Assembly: GCA_032433765.1 (NCBI GenBank)
Contig: JAVIAB010000139.1
Location: 48,517,740 to 48,581,739 of the forward strand
Direction: 5' to 3'
DNA length: 64,000 nt
Source of the DNA: Megaustenia siamemsis
Taxonomy: Eukaryota; Mollusca; Gastropoda; Stylommatophora; Ariophantidae
Made by a program: the position numbers and the translations under genes. Below are positions 11,038-22,580 of this stretch, in pieces (position 1 is the stretch's first letter; the number at the start of each line of letters is the position of its first letter). Below the pieces are notes generated by a model, which was given only the letters and a program-made list of their open reading frames with translations, searched no databases and was not told the origin of the DNA.

Positions 11038-11435
11038 GAGGTCAAAGCCGAATTTCTTAATCCCAGCTTGCTTTTCTAGACTTATGACATGTTTTGAACA
11101 TTGGTACTACTAATGAAATGAGACCTGCCATTCAATATCACTACTCTTTCCCCGTTCCAAATGCTACAGATTTTTGTGGGAAGAATAACCCATATCGATA
11201 CAACGAAATACACATACAGATAATTCTCACTATAATTTAGTTAAACAGACATATGTAAGTAAGTTTTATTTGTAAATATTACTTTTCGTTCATCCCAGCA
11301 TATGTTCCCTCTTTTATGTTCAGACTTATCCGAAATTCTTCTATTTTAAATTACTTTTTATGAACATGTTTTTCTTCAGCGATAGTTCTTCTTTAATTAA
11401 TTGTATGTTATTATGTGACACAGGGAAAATTAAAA
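11038..11435. other. Unassigned AT-rich spacer
   Basis: No gene, RNA or repeat recognised between the 17-bp array and the LINE-F fragment. Confidence 0.5.
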
Positions 11436-11439
11436 TACG

Positions 11440-12280
11440 ATAGCCGCATCAAAGATCCAGCGGCCTGGAAAGAATAATTATGGAAGGCATGGTTCCTGGG
11501 CGATGCATCAGGGGCGGACCTAGTTGAAGGTGGTTTCAAGACATCAAGGAGAATCGAAATATTACAACAGAAGAAGTGGGAGATCTGTCTTCAGACAGAG
11601 ATTCTTTTAGACGGGCTGTGGTGAATGCAACGTTCTGTAGGAGATCTGTCTTCAGTCATAAATTCTTTCAGACGGGCTGTGGTGAATGCAACGTTCTGTA
11701 GGAGATATGTCTTCAGTCATAAATTCTTTCAGACGGGCTGTGGTGAATGCAACGTTCTGTAGGAGATATGTCTTCAGTCATAAATTCTTTCAGACGGGCT
11801 GTGGTGAATGCAACGTTCTGTAGGAGATCTGTCTTCAGTCATAAATTATTTCAGACGGGCTGTGGTGAATGCAACGTTCTGTAGGAGATCTGTCTTCAGT
11901 CAGAAATTCTTTCAGACGGGCTGTGGTGAATGCAACGTTCTGTAGGAGATGTGTCTTCAGTCAAAGATTCTTTCAGACGGGCTGTGGTGAATGCAACGTT
12001 CTGTAGGAGATCTGTCTTCAGTCAGAGACTTTTTCTACGGGCTGTGGTGAATGCAACTTTCTGTAGGAGATCTGTCTTCAGTCAGAGATTTTTTCTACGG
12101 GCTGTGGTGAATGCAACGTTCTGTAGGAGAACTGTCTTCAGTCAGAGATTTTTTCTACGGGCTGTGGTGAATGCAACGTTCTGTAGGAGATCTGTCTTCA
12201 GTCAGAGATTTTTTTCTACGGGCTGTGGTGAATGCAACGTTCTGCAAAGGACATGTGACCTGATGATGAAGATGTGACAC
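11440..12280 (+). mobile_element. LINE-F 3' coding end containing an expanded tandem array
   Basis: The translation gives a LINE C-terminal tail: RLERIIMEGMVPGR, an R/G-rich stretch, WFQDIKENRNITTEEVGDL, RDSFRRAVVNATFC. The last ~20 codons are then repeated in tandem, and the sequence closes with TGCAAAGGACATGTGACC and a GATGATGAAGATG tail. The 3' end of one LINE therefore brackets the 61-bp array. Confidence 0.75.
11577..12247. repeat. 61-bp minisatellite derived from LINE coding sequence, 11 copies
   Basis: Unit: GAGATCTGTCTTCAGTCAGA, GATTCTTTCAGACGGGCTGT, GGTGAATGCAACGTTCTGTAG. The unit corresponds to the LINE-F codons for SFRRAVVNATFC and neighbours. At 61 bp it shifts frame from unit to unit unless compensated. 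Late units (from about 12010) lose one base, become 60 bp and stay open (11930-12277). Confidence 0.93.
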
Positions 12281-12437
12281 TACAATGTTGTATTAAAATA
12301 AGAGTAAAATCAATACACATTTATGGGACTGTGTTATAATGTTGTGTTCTGTTGTTTGCGTTAGCTCAACGAGTATTGCTCTTCTTCATTCGACATTAAA
12401 AGAGAGTGAAGTGTCGTAGATGTTTTGTTCTGTGTCG

Positions 12438-12625
12438 TTAGCTGGGATATTTCATTCCAACAAATCCAACCTCACATAGCTGGGATATTTCATTCCAACA
12501 AATCCAACCTCACATAGCTGGGATATTTCATTCCAACAAATCCAACCTCACATAGCTGGGATATTTCATTCCAACAAATCCAACCTCACATAGCTGGGAT
12601 ATTTCATTCCAACAATTCCAACCTG
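12438..12625. repeat. 38-bp minisatellite, five copies
   Basis: Unit: AGCTGGGATATTTCATTCCA, ACAAATCCAACCTCACAT. Copies are almost identical; the last one diverges at its end. Confidence 0.95.
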
Positions 12626-12904
12626 AAATTTATTTTTTTGCGTGTGCACTGAGTTGCCTTCTATCTTGATCTCCAATCTCTTGGCCAGTCTAGGTATGCT
12701 ATTTTCACAGGCACCACAGATTGGTGGGGTAAGATCTTGGTCAGCTATTGTTCGCTAGTCAGAACAAGAAAAATTAGCTTTGAGTCGACGAATAAATAGA
12801 AGACAACAGAGAAGAGAAAGTACCAGGGAATTTACGTGAATGGTATGGTAGATCAATAGAATTGAATTGTTCTCTGTTGAGAGGGAAAGTAGCGGAGCAA
12901 CATG

Positions 12905-13052
12905 TTCACCGTGCCGCATTACTTTCCCAGAAAAAAAAATCAGGTACTCATTTAAGGCTGGGTGAACCTGGAAGCCGTCGGTCAGGATCGAGTTCGAAAT
13001 CATGGCCTTTGTAGTCCAGTTCACTAACCACTGAGCCATCGCGGTTCCCTTT
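12905..13052 (-). mobile_element. SINE-A lacking its 3' tail
   Basis: Contains the tRNA-like head and first half of the body (GAGCCATCGCGGTTCCC to GTGCCGCATTACTTTCCC). The 3' half present in other copies is missing. Confidence 0.85.
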
Positions 13053-13412
13053 AAATAGCAATAGCACACAAAGAATGAAAACTTTAGAGCTTAAATCATT
13101 GCTGTAAGTGATATTTTAGTAGGTGAATGCTCATGAAATGAAACATTTAAAAGATTGGCAAAGTGTACACACTTTAAGGTGAATAATTCCAATTGTAGCC
13201 TTAAAATTCAAGCCTTGACTTCGGTCTAATCTACCTGAATATGACTTTACAGAATAATACACAAGTTATATTTATATTCCATGATCTTTGACAAGTAAAA
13301 TATATCAGAGAAACAGCTGTGAAATTGTGTTTAAAAGTTGCGTAAAATATGCTATATAATTATAATTATATAATTTAAGTATAATTATATATTATAATAT
13401 TTATTTATAATC
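13053..13412. other. Unassigned AT-rich spacer
   Basis: Includes an AT-only palindromic stretch near 13350-13405 (TATAATTATAATTATATAAT). No gene seen. Confidence 0.5.
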
Positions 13413-13414
13413 TA

Positions 13415-14200
13415 AGGTAAGCTGATGATACAGTCTTAATCGCTAAGAGTGAAAATGAGTTGCAAGAAATGTTGGACATTATAGTGAAAGAAAACAAAAA
13501 TAAAGGACTCAGCCTTAATAGCAAAAAGACAGAGGTAATGGTAACGACAAAGAAAAAGACATCACCTCGGTGCAAAATAAAGACAAGTGGAACAATATTA
13601 AAACAGGTAAATGAATTTAAATATTTGGGAACTTTGTTAACCTCAGACGGAAGTTGTACAAAAGAGGTGAGATGCAGAATGGCTCAGGCAAAAGCAGCTT
13701 TCCAAAAAATGAGGAAGATACTATGCAATCCATTTTTGATAATAGAAACAAGAAAAAGTTCTTAAATGTTACGTAGAGCCAGTCTTAACATATGGATGCG
13801 AATCATGGACAATAGGACAACAGACAAGAAAATCACTGGAGTCTGTAGAAATGGGGGTTTTACAGAAGAATGTTGAGAGTACCATGGACAGCTAAGAAGA
13901 GTAATGAAGATGTTATGAAAGAGGTCAAAGCAAAAAGAGAGCTAATTTCCAATATTAGGAAGAAACAATCATAATTTTTTTGGCCATGTAATGAGAAGAG
14001 AACAACTGGAATATATTGTAACAACTGGAAAAATTGAGGGACGAAGAGATAGAGGGAAGCAAAGAGAAAAAATAACAGACAGCTTAAGAGAATGGCTTGG
14101 CAGAAGGTCAACAACAGAAATGATAAATAGCTTCCGAGATTGAAAGTTGTGGAGAGACATGATCACCTACGCCACAGGCTCGGTACTTGATGATGATGAT
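13415..14200 (+). mobile_element. LINE-A reverse transcriptase C-terminal fragment
   Basis: Starts at motif C (ADDTVLIAKSENELQE; the YxDD aspartates are kept), then LSLNSKKTEVM, NEFKYLGTLLTSDG, and after frameshifts FFGHVMRREQLEYIVTTGKI, EGRRDRGKQREKITDSLREW. It ends CTTGATGATGATGATAA, a trinucleotide tail. The 5' end is truncated, and two or more frameshifts and stops (from 13763) make it a pseudogene copy. Confidence 0.9.
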
Positions 14201-15060
14201 AATTTATTTATTCGTATGACTAAATCTGTTGTAGAATTAGGACAAGTTTTTTTTTTTTTAATCCATGATCAACTCGTCCAAAACTGCGCAAAGCTGATAA
14301 AACTCGATGTTTCTAGCATTGTGAGTACTTTTGATTACATCGGCCAAACATGCATTTGTGAAAAAGAAAAATAATTTAACAGCAACAAAACACCAGATAC
14401 ACTTAGACATATGTGGATACCATTTATATCAATATCTCGCACACTTTGTTAAATTGTCTGGAACCTGTAGCAACTTGGAAACATTGGTTAAATGGGAATA
14501 CAAGTCAGGTGAATGAATACTCATTCCTTATCTATATCTTCAGACCAAATTATATCTACCATTGGAGACACGACTATCTCAATCGACTCATAATTTTCCC
14601 AACATCTCTTCCTACTGCTGTCTACATGTGGGTGGATTAGGCCAAAGTTATGAATGTTTCGTTCTGACTGGAGTCTAACCAGCAATTATAGCGTCCGACT
14701 AGAACACCGTCAGCCGCTACTAGACAAGGGACGTGCAATCTAGTGAGAGACTTCACACATAAACCCGCCAAACTGACGTTTCAAGGAACGATAAGACTTG
14801 ATACAACAAATTAATTATGACAGAAAAAAGATCTTAGTTTTCAAACACTAAACATTGAACAACATAGCCATTCTAAACTCGTTTTAAGCACCTATACAGT
14901 ATGAAAGAAATAAAACGCACATCTTGATAACAATGATTTTAGACCGAATCGGTACCATTTGAGGAAATGCGAGACTTCATTGAAATAAAAACTGTGTCTT
15001 TAATTAAGTTTTCAGGTTAATGATTCTTGACTCGTGATCCCGCACCCTTAGACGTCGCAT
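14201..15060. other. Unassigned spacer
   Basis: Three short overlapping open frames occur (14147-14640), but none shows a domain or splice context. No repeat ends recognised. Confidence 0.45.
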
Positions 15061-15064
15061 AGAG

Positions 15065-15425
15065 CCTTTAGTGTATTTCGCCACCCATCTCTATATCCTG
15101 GGCGAGATGTTCGATCCTATCTAATGAGTCTATACCTGCCAACTTTGCTTCTCTTTTAAGTGTTCTTTTTAGTGTCTCGTTAGGTCTTCCTCTTGTTCTG
15201 TAACCTACTGTTTCTCGTAGAAGAGCCTGTTTTGGAATTTTCATGTTGTCTCTTCTCAGCACATGTCCGACATATGTCCATCTTCTTCCCTTAATTGTAG
15301 ATGAGATCTTTGGTTGCATTACCATTTCTCTTATTTCAATATTAGTCTTGAATTTAGTCCATTGCATTTTCTTAGGCATTTGTCTTTGAATGACTGTAGA
15401 CCAATTAATTAGATACCGCATTATT
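15065..15425 (-). mobile_element. LINE-G C-terminal fragment
   Basis: A 117-codon open frame on the minus strand carries the post-RT tail of a non-LTR element: RRWTYVGHVLRRDNMKIPKQ, then TRGRPNETLKRTLKREAK and an IEHLAQD block. This matches the WxGHVxR...GRPxxTxxR pattern seen in other LINE C-termini. It is truncated at 5' and differs from LINE-A and LINE-B. Confidence 0.8.
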
Positions 15426-15489
15426 TAGTCCGTTAGTATAATGGTTTAATAGTAGGTTAGTTGCTTGTTTACTCTCTTGGTTTATTTGT

Positions 15490-15915
15490 TAGTTATCATT
15501 AATTACCGTGTCTGCTGGCGTAGGTGATCATGTTTACCCAAAATGTTTACTCTACATCTGTTTATCAATTCTGTTGTTGATTTCTTACCTAACCATTCTC
15601 TATAAAATGCTATGTATCTTCTTCCTATCCCCCTCTCTCCTCTTCCTATTATTCCCTATATTTTTTCCGCTTGTGACGTATGTACCAAATGTTCCCTTCC
15701 ACATACTTCTTACTTCTTCCTAATTCTGGCAACAAGTTTGCATTTTGCTTTGGCCTTTCCGGAACATTCTGGTTACTCTTCTTCCTTTGTCCACTACATT
15801 GTTAACATTCTTCTACAAACCACATTTCTATGGCTTGCAACAGTTTATTTTGTAATTTTTTCGATTGTCCATGATTTACTTCCATATAAAGCTCCACATC
15901 ACACGTAAGAATTCT
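15490..15915 (-). mobile_element. LINE-A 3' fragment, degenerate
   Basis: The 3' end motif GCTGGCGTAGGTGATCATG at 15513-15531 matches the ends at 8015, 14160 and 17230. Upstream, the degenerate C-terminal coding region extends to the ETWT-like region near 15890. Many stops. Confidence 0.8.
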
Positions 15916-16099
15916 TCTTTTTCTCCATTATAAATTGTGGATTGCATAATATCTTTGTAAATAGGAAGTGTTTATGTCAGTTATACAGCTGTTAGAAACA
16001 TTGTTGTTTATCAGTTTTTAGTTTCTTGCTGTTTTCCCTGATTAGTCTGAGTTTTAGTTGAGTCGGTTAATTATTAATAAGTTAAAGTTAAAAAAGTCA

Positions 16100-16275
16100 A
16101 CCAGAAAATCAATAAGTATGCCAGCTAGCCAACCAGTCAGTCAGTCTCGCAATCACTCAATCAGTATGCCAGCTAGTCAATCAGTCAGTCAGTCTCGCAG
16201 TCTCTCAATCAGTATGCCAGCTAGTCAATCAGTCAGTCTCACAGTCACTCAATCAGTATGCCAGCTAGCCAAGCC
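16100..16275. repeat. 48-bp minisatellite, about 3.3 copies
   Basis: Unit: AGTATGCCAGCTAGTCAATC, AGTCAGTCAGTCTCGCAATC, ACTCAATC. It gives an open plus-strand frame (SMPASQSVSQSR repeats, 16058-16456) that is most simply a repeat artefact. Confidence 0.9.
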
Positions 16276-16790
16276 AGTTGATTATAAAGATATGGTCCCC
16301 ACAAAGACGAAGCTATTTGATACAGACGATCGTGGCTATTTGACGGTTTTCAAGGCTGTTCGTTTTAAATTTGTGTCGTCTGCAACAAAAGTACAACTAA
16401 ACATTCTCATAACTCAAAACTGGGTTTTGTTTGTGTGTTGTATCATTAACAAATAGAAAGCTACAATTGTTTTGTCTACCCTTAATGAACTGTCTACAGG
16501 TCATGTGTCATGCAGTTGATTGACTTCTATTAACAGATAGAAACTAATTAAAATCTTGTCTAAAATAAGATGGCAATAAATTATATTACACGCTGTGTTA
16601 TATCGTTGTGCTGTCATCTTTATCACCTATTATCAGTTTCCGACCCACTCCTTCCAGTCGAATTACATCACACCAAAGTAGCTTATTCGCGAGTCTATAT
16701 AAGAGGACATTGCAATCACAATCCATTTTAGACTGCTGCCACCACGAAGAAGACATCAATGTGCTGGGTTAAAGCTAAGACATGAAAGTA
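16276..16790. other. Unassigned spacer
   Basis: No gene recognised. ACATGAAAGTAT at 16780-16791 is the left copy of the target-site duplication of the following SINE. Confidence 0.5.
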
Positions 16791-16815
16791 TTGGCTGTAT
16801 TCTCGCATGTCCGCG

Positions 16816-17153
16816 GGGGCCTCGGTAGCCAAGTTGGGAAAACCACCCGACTGGACTACCGACGTTCGGACAACCCGTGTTCAATTCCCGCTGGGAGCAG
16901 TGTGAGTTGTACTCGTGGTTGGAAATTTAAAAAAAAAAAAATTACCCCCACGGTCGATCCAGCCGTTGGCAGAAATGGGTACCAGGGTATTATCCTGGGA
17001 AGGTGAGGAATGTCGCTTCGCATCTGAGTTTCGATGCTTGAGACGACACTATACAGAAATATCCGAACATTTCTGAATAGGCGGCCGAGCACATATGGGT
17101 GGAAACTCGCGTGCTAAGACGCCGGTTCATGTCTCGTACTTTACCTTTACTTT
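16816..17153 (+). mobile_element. SINE-B, full length
   Basis: Complete copy with A box (TAGCCAAGTTGGG), B box (GTTCAATTCCC) and an internal A run near 16930. A 12-bp duplication ACATGAAAGTAT lies at 16780-16791 and 17154-17165. About 24 bases separate the left copy from the recognised SINE 5' end. Confidence 0.9.
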
Positions 17154-17209
17154 ACATGAAAGTATACCACCGGGTAGAGACCGTAGATTCGACCAGAAGT
17201 GTTGTATAT

Positions 17210-17580
17210 AATCATCATCAAGTACCGGGCCTGCTGGCGTAGGTGATCATGTCTCTCCACAACTTTCGATCTCGACAGTTACTTATCATTTCTGTTGTTG
17301 ACCTTCTGCCAAGTCATTCTCTTAAGCTGTCTGATATTTTTTCTCTTTGCGTCCCTCCATCTGTTCGTCCCTCAATTTTTCCAGTTGTTACAATATATTC
17401 CAGTTGTTCTCTTCTCATTACATGGCCAAAAAAATGATGATTGTTTCTTCCTAATATTGGAAATTAGCTCTTTTTTTGCTTTTACCTGTTTCAGAACATT
17501 CATTACTCTTCTTAGCTGTCCATGGTATTCTCAACATTCTTCTGTAAAACCACATTTCTACAGACTCCAGTGATGTTGCA
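17210..17580 (-). mobile_element. LINE-A 3' fragment
   Basis: Reads leftward from the GFTEEC-like region (CTACAGACTCCAGTGAT near 17562) to the 3' end GGCGTAGGTGATCATG and an (ATC)n tail at 17211-17220. Closely similar to 13850-14190 on the opposite strand. Confidence 0.88.
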
Positions 17581-18535
17581 TATAGTAAGTGTAGTTATTT
17601 TGTGTTGAATATACATTGAAAGCTTTAAGTTTTAGGGTCCAATGCAGTAGTAGGTCGACGCCTGGGAGTGATGACCCAGCTAGGCTCACCTCCTTTAGAG
17701 TGTTAAGAAGCTATAGGGCTGAAACATTTTCTCGACGGGCCAATTCTGATGATCAGATTACCTCCTGCCGCGAAGCTCTGTATCAAGAGTTTCCTATTAC
17801 TATTTTTGTACATGTTATGTTCGTGTGTAGTGTTATGTTTTGGCCCTCCTCGGAGAGATGAGTTAATTTATATTCCTCCTAGATCAAATACAACACATTT
17901 GTGATAAATCATTGACATCCACCTTGAACGCCGCTTGGCTAAATTTATTGGATATTTTGCTCCTTTTAAAAAGTCCATAGTTAGCCATTCCCTTATTTCA
18001 CCCATTTACTCTTGACGTCTGTGTCCGCCTGAGAATATACCATTTATTGTATCTGAGATATACTTCTATATTATTTTGTTGTTTCCGCTGCAGGGAAATT
18101 ATGAGTAGCTGCAAACACAGTCAGACTTGTTGGAGATCTCTCACCCGATTCATATATGAAACGCTGACTTTGAACTAAAGATCCATAAATTAATCGAAAA
18201 CAGCAACTGCATCGTAAACGTTTGACTCAAAGGCTGCTTCACAGTTCAAGTTTAACTATCTCAATCTTCATTACTGTTCTGGTATTTGTTATCATGTAAA
18301 CACCCCGTATATTCGGATCCGGTTTTATGTCGTCTGATCCTAACCAAGAATCTAATTCTAATTTCAACGCTGAGACACAGAACCATTACATAAAAGCTAT
18401 TTACCACTATCAGATATTAGCTATTAAGTACCAAGGCCTACTCTCCCCTCTTTATAGAAGGGTCAAGATAACAAATATCAGTTATGGTGGTTCCTATGTT
18501 CTGCCTCGTGTTGATTACACCGGGAAACTCCTCTC
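17581..18535. other. Unassigned spacer
   Basis: 17600-17880 is somewhat GC-richer and holds an 81-codon open frame (17616-17861) without a recognisable domain. The rest shows nothing. Confidence 0.4.
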
Positions 18536-18609
18536 TTTCTCCTTCTTACCTTCCTTCTCTCCCTCCCTCCCTTCCCTACCTCCTTCCTTCCTTCTTTTTT
18601 TCTTTGGAT

Positions 18610-18660
<51 letters not shown>

Positions 18661-18674
18661 TATATATATATACA
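18536..18674. repeat. Pyrimidine (CCTTC)n and (TA)n microsatellites
   Basis: A CT-rich tract at 18536-18605 is followed by ACACACA and (TA)n to 18672. It abuts the truncated 5' side of LINE-B and gives spurious open frames in both directions. Confidence 0.9.
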
Positions 18675-18679
18675 ACAAC

Positions 18680-19930
18680 AATTTTACTAAAGGTTATACA
18701 AGGAAGAATTCAGAATGAAATCAATACTGAATTAGATGAGCAGCAATTTGGATTCAGGAAAAACAGTGAGACAAAAGAAGCCATATTCAGCATGAGAACA
18801 TTGATTGAAAAGTACATAGAAGTAAACAAACCAATATATGCCTGCTTCATAGACTACACCAAAGCTTTTGCTAGAATACACAATAATCAACTTATAGACT
18901 GCCTAAAAGATATAAATCTGGACGATACAGACATACGACTAATATGTAATTTGTACTGGGAGGAAACAGCAATAATAAAATATAACAAGGAGAACACTAC
19001 ACCCATGAACATAAAAAGAGGAGTAAGACAAGGATGCATCCTATCACCAAGTTTGTTCAATCTATACATTGAGTAAATCTTTAAAAACATCACAGAGATG
19101 CCAGGCCCAAACATTAATGGAAAGATAATCAATAACCTAAGATATGCTAATGATACTGTACTACAAGCAGAAAATCCTAAAGATCTACAACAATTACTTA
19201 ATGTAATAAACATGACAAGCAAAAATTATGGACTAGATATGAATATCAAAAAGACTAATACTATGATCATAAACAAAGAAAATTCTCAAGATCTACAAAT
19301 AAATATCAAAGTTGAAGGAATACATATGCAGACAATTCAGAGCTACAACTACCTGGGACATAATATAACCAGTGATGGAAAATGTATAATTGAAATAAGC
19401 AAAAGAATAGGTATGGCAAAAAGTAATTTTAATGCCATGAAAAATATGCTAACATAAAAATAAATAACACCACGGCTAAAACTAAGAATAGCAAAATGTT
19501 ACATCTCATTATTCCTGTATGGGGCAGAAACATTGACATTAGACAAGAAAACAGAATAGAAAATTGAAGTCTTTGAAATGTGGATTTATAGAATAATAGG
19601 TAGAATTGGATGGAAAGAAAAGATAACAAACCATGAAGTTTTAAAACAACTAAAAATGAAAAGAGAACTACTAAACACAATTAGAACAAGACAAATGACA
19701 TTTTGGGGCCATGTTAAAAGACACAAGAGCCTAATAAAAGTAATACTGAAAGGGAAAATACAAGGTATAAGAGGCAGAGGCAGACCAAGATTAACATGGA
19801 CGAGTAACATCAAAAGTTGGATAAGTCAACCTATGACAATCTGCACCATCAAAGCAAGAGACAGAGTGGAATTGCGCTCCATGGTTGCCAACCTTCGATA
19901 CGGAGACGGCTCTCAATGAATGAATGAACA
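18680..19930 (+). mobile_element. LINE-B, longest copy with RT palm
   Basis: A non-LTR retrotransposon from mid-RT to the 3' end. Visible in order: EQQFGFRKNSETKEAIF, motif A (CFIDYTKAFARI, catalytic D kept), motif B (KRGVRQGCILSPSLFNLYIE, then a stop), motif C (LRYANDTVLQAEN), NYLGHNITSDGK, MWIYRIIGRIGWKEK, LLNTIRTRQMTFWGHVKRH, RGRGRPRLTWTSNIK, then CAATGAATGAATGAA. Motif C reads YAND, so the first catalytic aspartate is replaced by Asn. Stops at 19075 and 19456 separate the pieces. Inactive. Confidence 0.92.
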
Positions 19931-20100
19931 TATATAAGTGTGTGATCTATTTCTATCGTGACGTTATTACGAGCGAAAACAAAATGCATAGTGCAACACA
20001 TCTAATCAACAAAGCCCATCCTTGACTGTCACATTTGAGTCTGCAGTGATCGTGTGGCTTTAGTAGATTCATGTTTTTATAAGAATCAATTTCTAAAGAG

Positions 20101-20133
<33 letters not shown>

Positions 20134-20470
20134 CGCTAAGAATTTTTAATTTACACGTTCTCTATACAGGCTAGCAGTGTATATATCATTTTTTTTTCAC
20201 TACAAATGTTTGTCAGCATCTATTACTAATTTCTTCTTTCAAATTCTGTTAAAGATAACATGAATCATTTGCAGTGTTTATTTTGAAACGGGTCAGCAGA
20301 ACAAGATCTGAAGCATCGTAAAATAGCAGTGCTCGTGAAAGTCGATTACGTGAAGAACATTTGGTCTGTATTGTCCTGTTCTCAATGTAGTCAAGTGTAA
20401 GCAACAAAAAGAATGAGGGAAAACAATTCAACAACAGACACTAAACTTCGTATATTGTTACCCTCCAACA
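19931..20470. other. Spacer with a 30-bp poly(A) tract
   Basis: An uninterrupted A run occupies about 20101-20130. There is no SINE or processed gene directly upstream that I recognise. Confidence 0.6.
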
Positions 20471-20474
20471 AATC

Positions 20475-21050
20475 ATCCCCGATAGATGACTCTATGACGT
20501 TCGAAGTTTTACTGTCGTGGATTGTCATTTGCTCTGTCACTTGCTTTAATGGCACATCCTGTCATAGGCTCGAGTCGCGATAGCTCGCTCAGTGGTTAGT
20601 GAACTGGACTACAAACTACAAGTAGTAGGTTCGATCCCAACCAACGGCTTCCGGGTTCACCCAGCCTTAAATGGGTACCGGATTATTTTCTGGGAAAGTA
20701 AAGCGGCACGGGCGTAATACCGACCACATTACTACAAAAATCATGTGCCGAAGGTCTGTAAAATGTATGGTCACTAACACCATATTCCCTATACGCCACT
20801 TGGTGTGACGGGGCTCTTTATTGTCATGGGCTCGATCTCCTCTCCACTTCTTGATGTTGTCGGTTAAGTTTAGTCTTTGCCTCTATCTGTTAATCTCATA
20901 TTTTCTTTTTGAAACAACTTTTAGTAAGTTATAGTGTCTCTTTATCTGTCTAAAAGGCTTCATTTGTCTTATTCGTATTATATTAAATAAATCTTCCTTT
21001 TTTTCAGCTGTTTCAAAACGTCATATCTATCTTCTATGACTTTTTTCCCC
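20475..21050 (-). mobile_element. LINE-B 3' part, degenerate, split by a SINE-A
   Basis: 20475-20573 and 20823-21050 align in order with the minus-strand LINE-B copy at 21330-21700 (GCTCTGTCACTTGCTTTAAT, TTCTTGATGTTGTCGGTTAA, AGGCTTCATTTGTCTTATTC). The SINE-A at 20574-20822 interrupts it. Confidence 0.68.
20574..20822 (+). mobile_element. SINE-A, full length
   Basis: The head GTCGCGATAGCTCGCTCAGTGG carries a 4-bp GCTC duplication in the A box. B box GGTTCGATCCC; the tail ends CTTGGTGTGACGGGG. A 13-bp duplication GTCATRGGCTCGA (one mismatch) is at 20561-20573 and 20823-20835. Confidence 0.93.
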
Positions 21051-21329
21051 CTAACCCTGCTTTGTATGTGCACCTTTGTTTAAAGAACGGGCAGGTTCTA
21101 CCCGTAACCCAGTCAGACAATTAGTATGCATGTGACCTTTGTCCTCTCATTCAAACCGTCACACTATGTTAACTTCCTGACTGCACACATTAAATAAAAG
21201 GGAACACTTCTCAATTAGAACGTACCTTATACCAATAGTGTGCATTCCTTTCGCCATTTAACCAAATAAGGACGTTGGCACCGATGGGACATACAGTAGT
21301 GCATTATTATCGATTTTTTAAAAATACTT
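21051..21329. other. Unassigned spacer
   Basis: Nothing recognised between the two LINE-B fragments. Confidence 0.5.
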
Positions 21330-21890
21330 TTCATCATCATCACATTGAGTGCCGTCTCCGCAACGAAGGTTGGCTACCATGGAGCGCCATTCTGCTCTAT
21401 CTCTTGCTTTGATGGTGCAGGTTGTCATCGGTTGATTTGTCCATCTTTTGATGTTACTCGTCCATGTTAATCTTGGTCTGCCTCTGCCTCTTTTACCTTG
21501 TATTTTCCCCTCCAGGATTACTTTCAGTAGGCTGTTGTGTCTTTTAACATGGCCCAAGAATAGCATTTGTCTTGTTCTAATTGTGTTGAGAAGTTCTCTT
21601 TTCATTTTTAGTTGTTTTAAGACTTCATCGTTTGTTTTCTTTTCCTTCCATCCAACTCTACCTATTCTTCTATATATCCACATTTCAAAGGCTTCAATTC
21701 TCTGTTCTGTTTTCTTGTCTAATGTCCATGTTTCAGCACCATATAGGAATATTGAGAAGATGTAACATTTTGCTATTCTTAGTTTTAGCTCTGGTGTTAT
21801 TTGTTTTGATGTTAGTATGTCCTTCATGACATTAAAATTACTTTTTGCCATTCCTATTCTTTTGTTAATCTTTTTATCTTAAAAATACTT
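21330..21890 (-). mobile_element. LINE-B C-terminal fragment, open frame intact
   Basis: An uninterrupted 177-codon frame (21318-21851) covers the LINE-B C-terminus: RIGMAKSNFNVMKDILTSKQ, FLYGAETWTLDKKTEQRIEA, IYRRIGRVGWKEKKTNDEV, LLNTIRTRQMLFLGHVKRH, KRGRGRPRLTWTSNIKRW, ending CGDGTQ and a (GAT)n tail (near 21332-21343). It is 5'-truncated, so not a working gene, but it has no stops, which suggests a fairly young insertion. Confidence 0.92.
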
Positions 21891-22580
21891 TTAACCAAAA
21901 ATATATTCAGAATTTATTGATTCCTTTCTTTCAATAATAAATTAACAACTCATTCTTACTTTTTTCATTACTCATTCCTTTTCTTTCGACTTTCATTTCT
22001 CCTATACTCTACAATTGTATAGCCACACACACACACATGAACATACACTCTCATACATACATGCACACACACACATAATAGTTATCTCATTTCGCCTGCT
22101 ATTTCTTCAGTACTTAAACTGAGAGCAGGATACACAGTGGACACTGTTCCCATTTGATTTAAAAGTAAGCCATGTCTGGCATCGAGAAAACAAACATTGC
22201 CCAGACAAGTTTGGCGGTCGTGAGGTGAAGCCGTAATCTCGCTTAGTCGAGACAACACAATCGGAGACACCATTGTTGGTGTTGGGTAACAGATTAACTA
22301 ATTACCCCAACATTCTTCTATAGTGGTGACTCCTCCAGAAATGCCACGCCCAAACAGAAGAAAAGTTGTGATAGAAATGCTTAACTTTTACTCTCATTTA
22401 ATTGTCTGTACTATCATCAGGTTCCGTGCCTAATGACAAAGGTGATCTTGTCTCTCCAAACTTTCTCCCATTCACTAATTAGGAAAGCTTTAATTAGGAA
22501 AATTCGTCACTGCTGATTTTTCACAATCATCATTTTATACCATATATGACTCCTTATGCGTACGTGATGGATGGTCATAA
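21891..22580. other. Spacer with (CA)n tract and an unassigned open frame
   Basis: (CA)-rich microsatellite at 22023-22078. A 63-codon minus-strand frame starting ATG (22082-22273, beginning MVSPIVLSRLSEITASPHDR) looks less low-complexity than its neighbours, but I recognise no domain and see no clear splice sites. It could be an exon or chance. Confidence 0.35.

Noticed and set aside
11930..12277. 115-codon frame with repeated RAVVNATFCRRSVFSQR
   Set aside because: It is the LINE-F-derived array after one-base loss per unit, not an independent gene.
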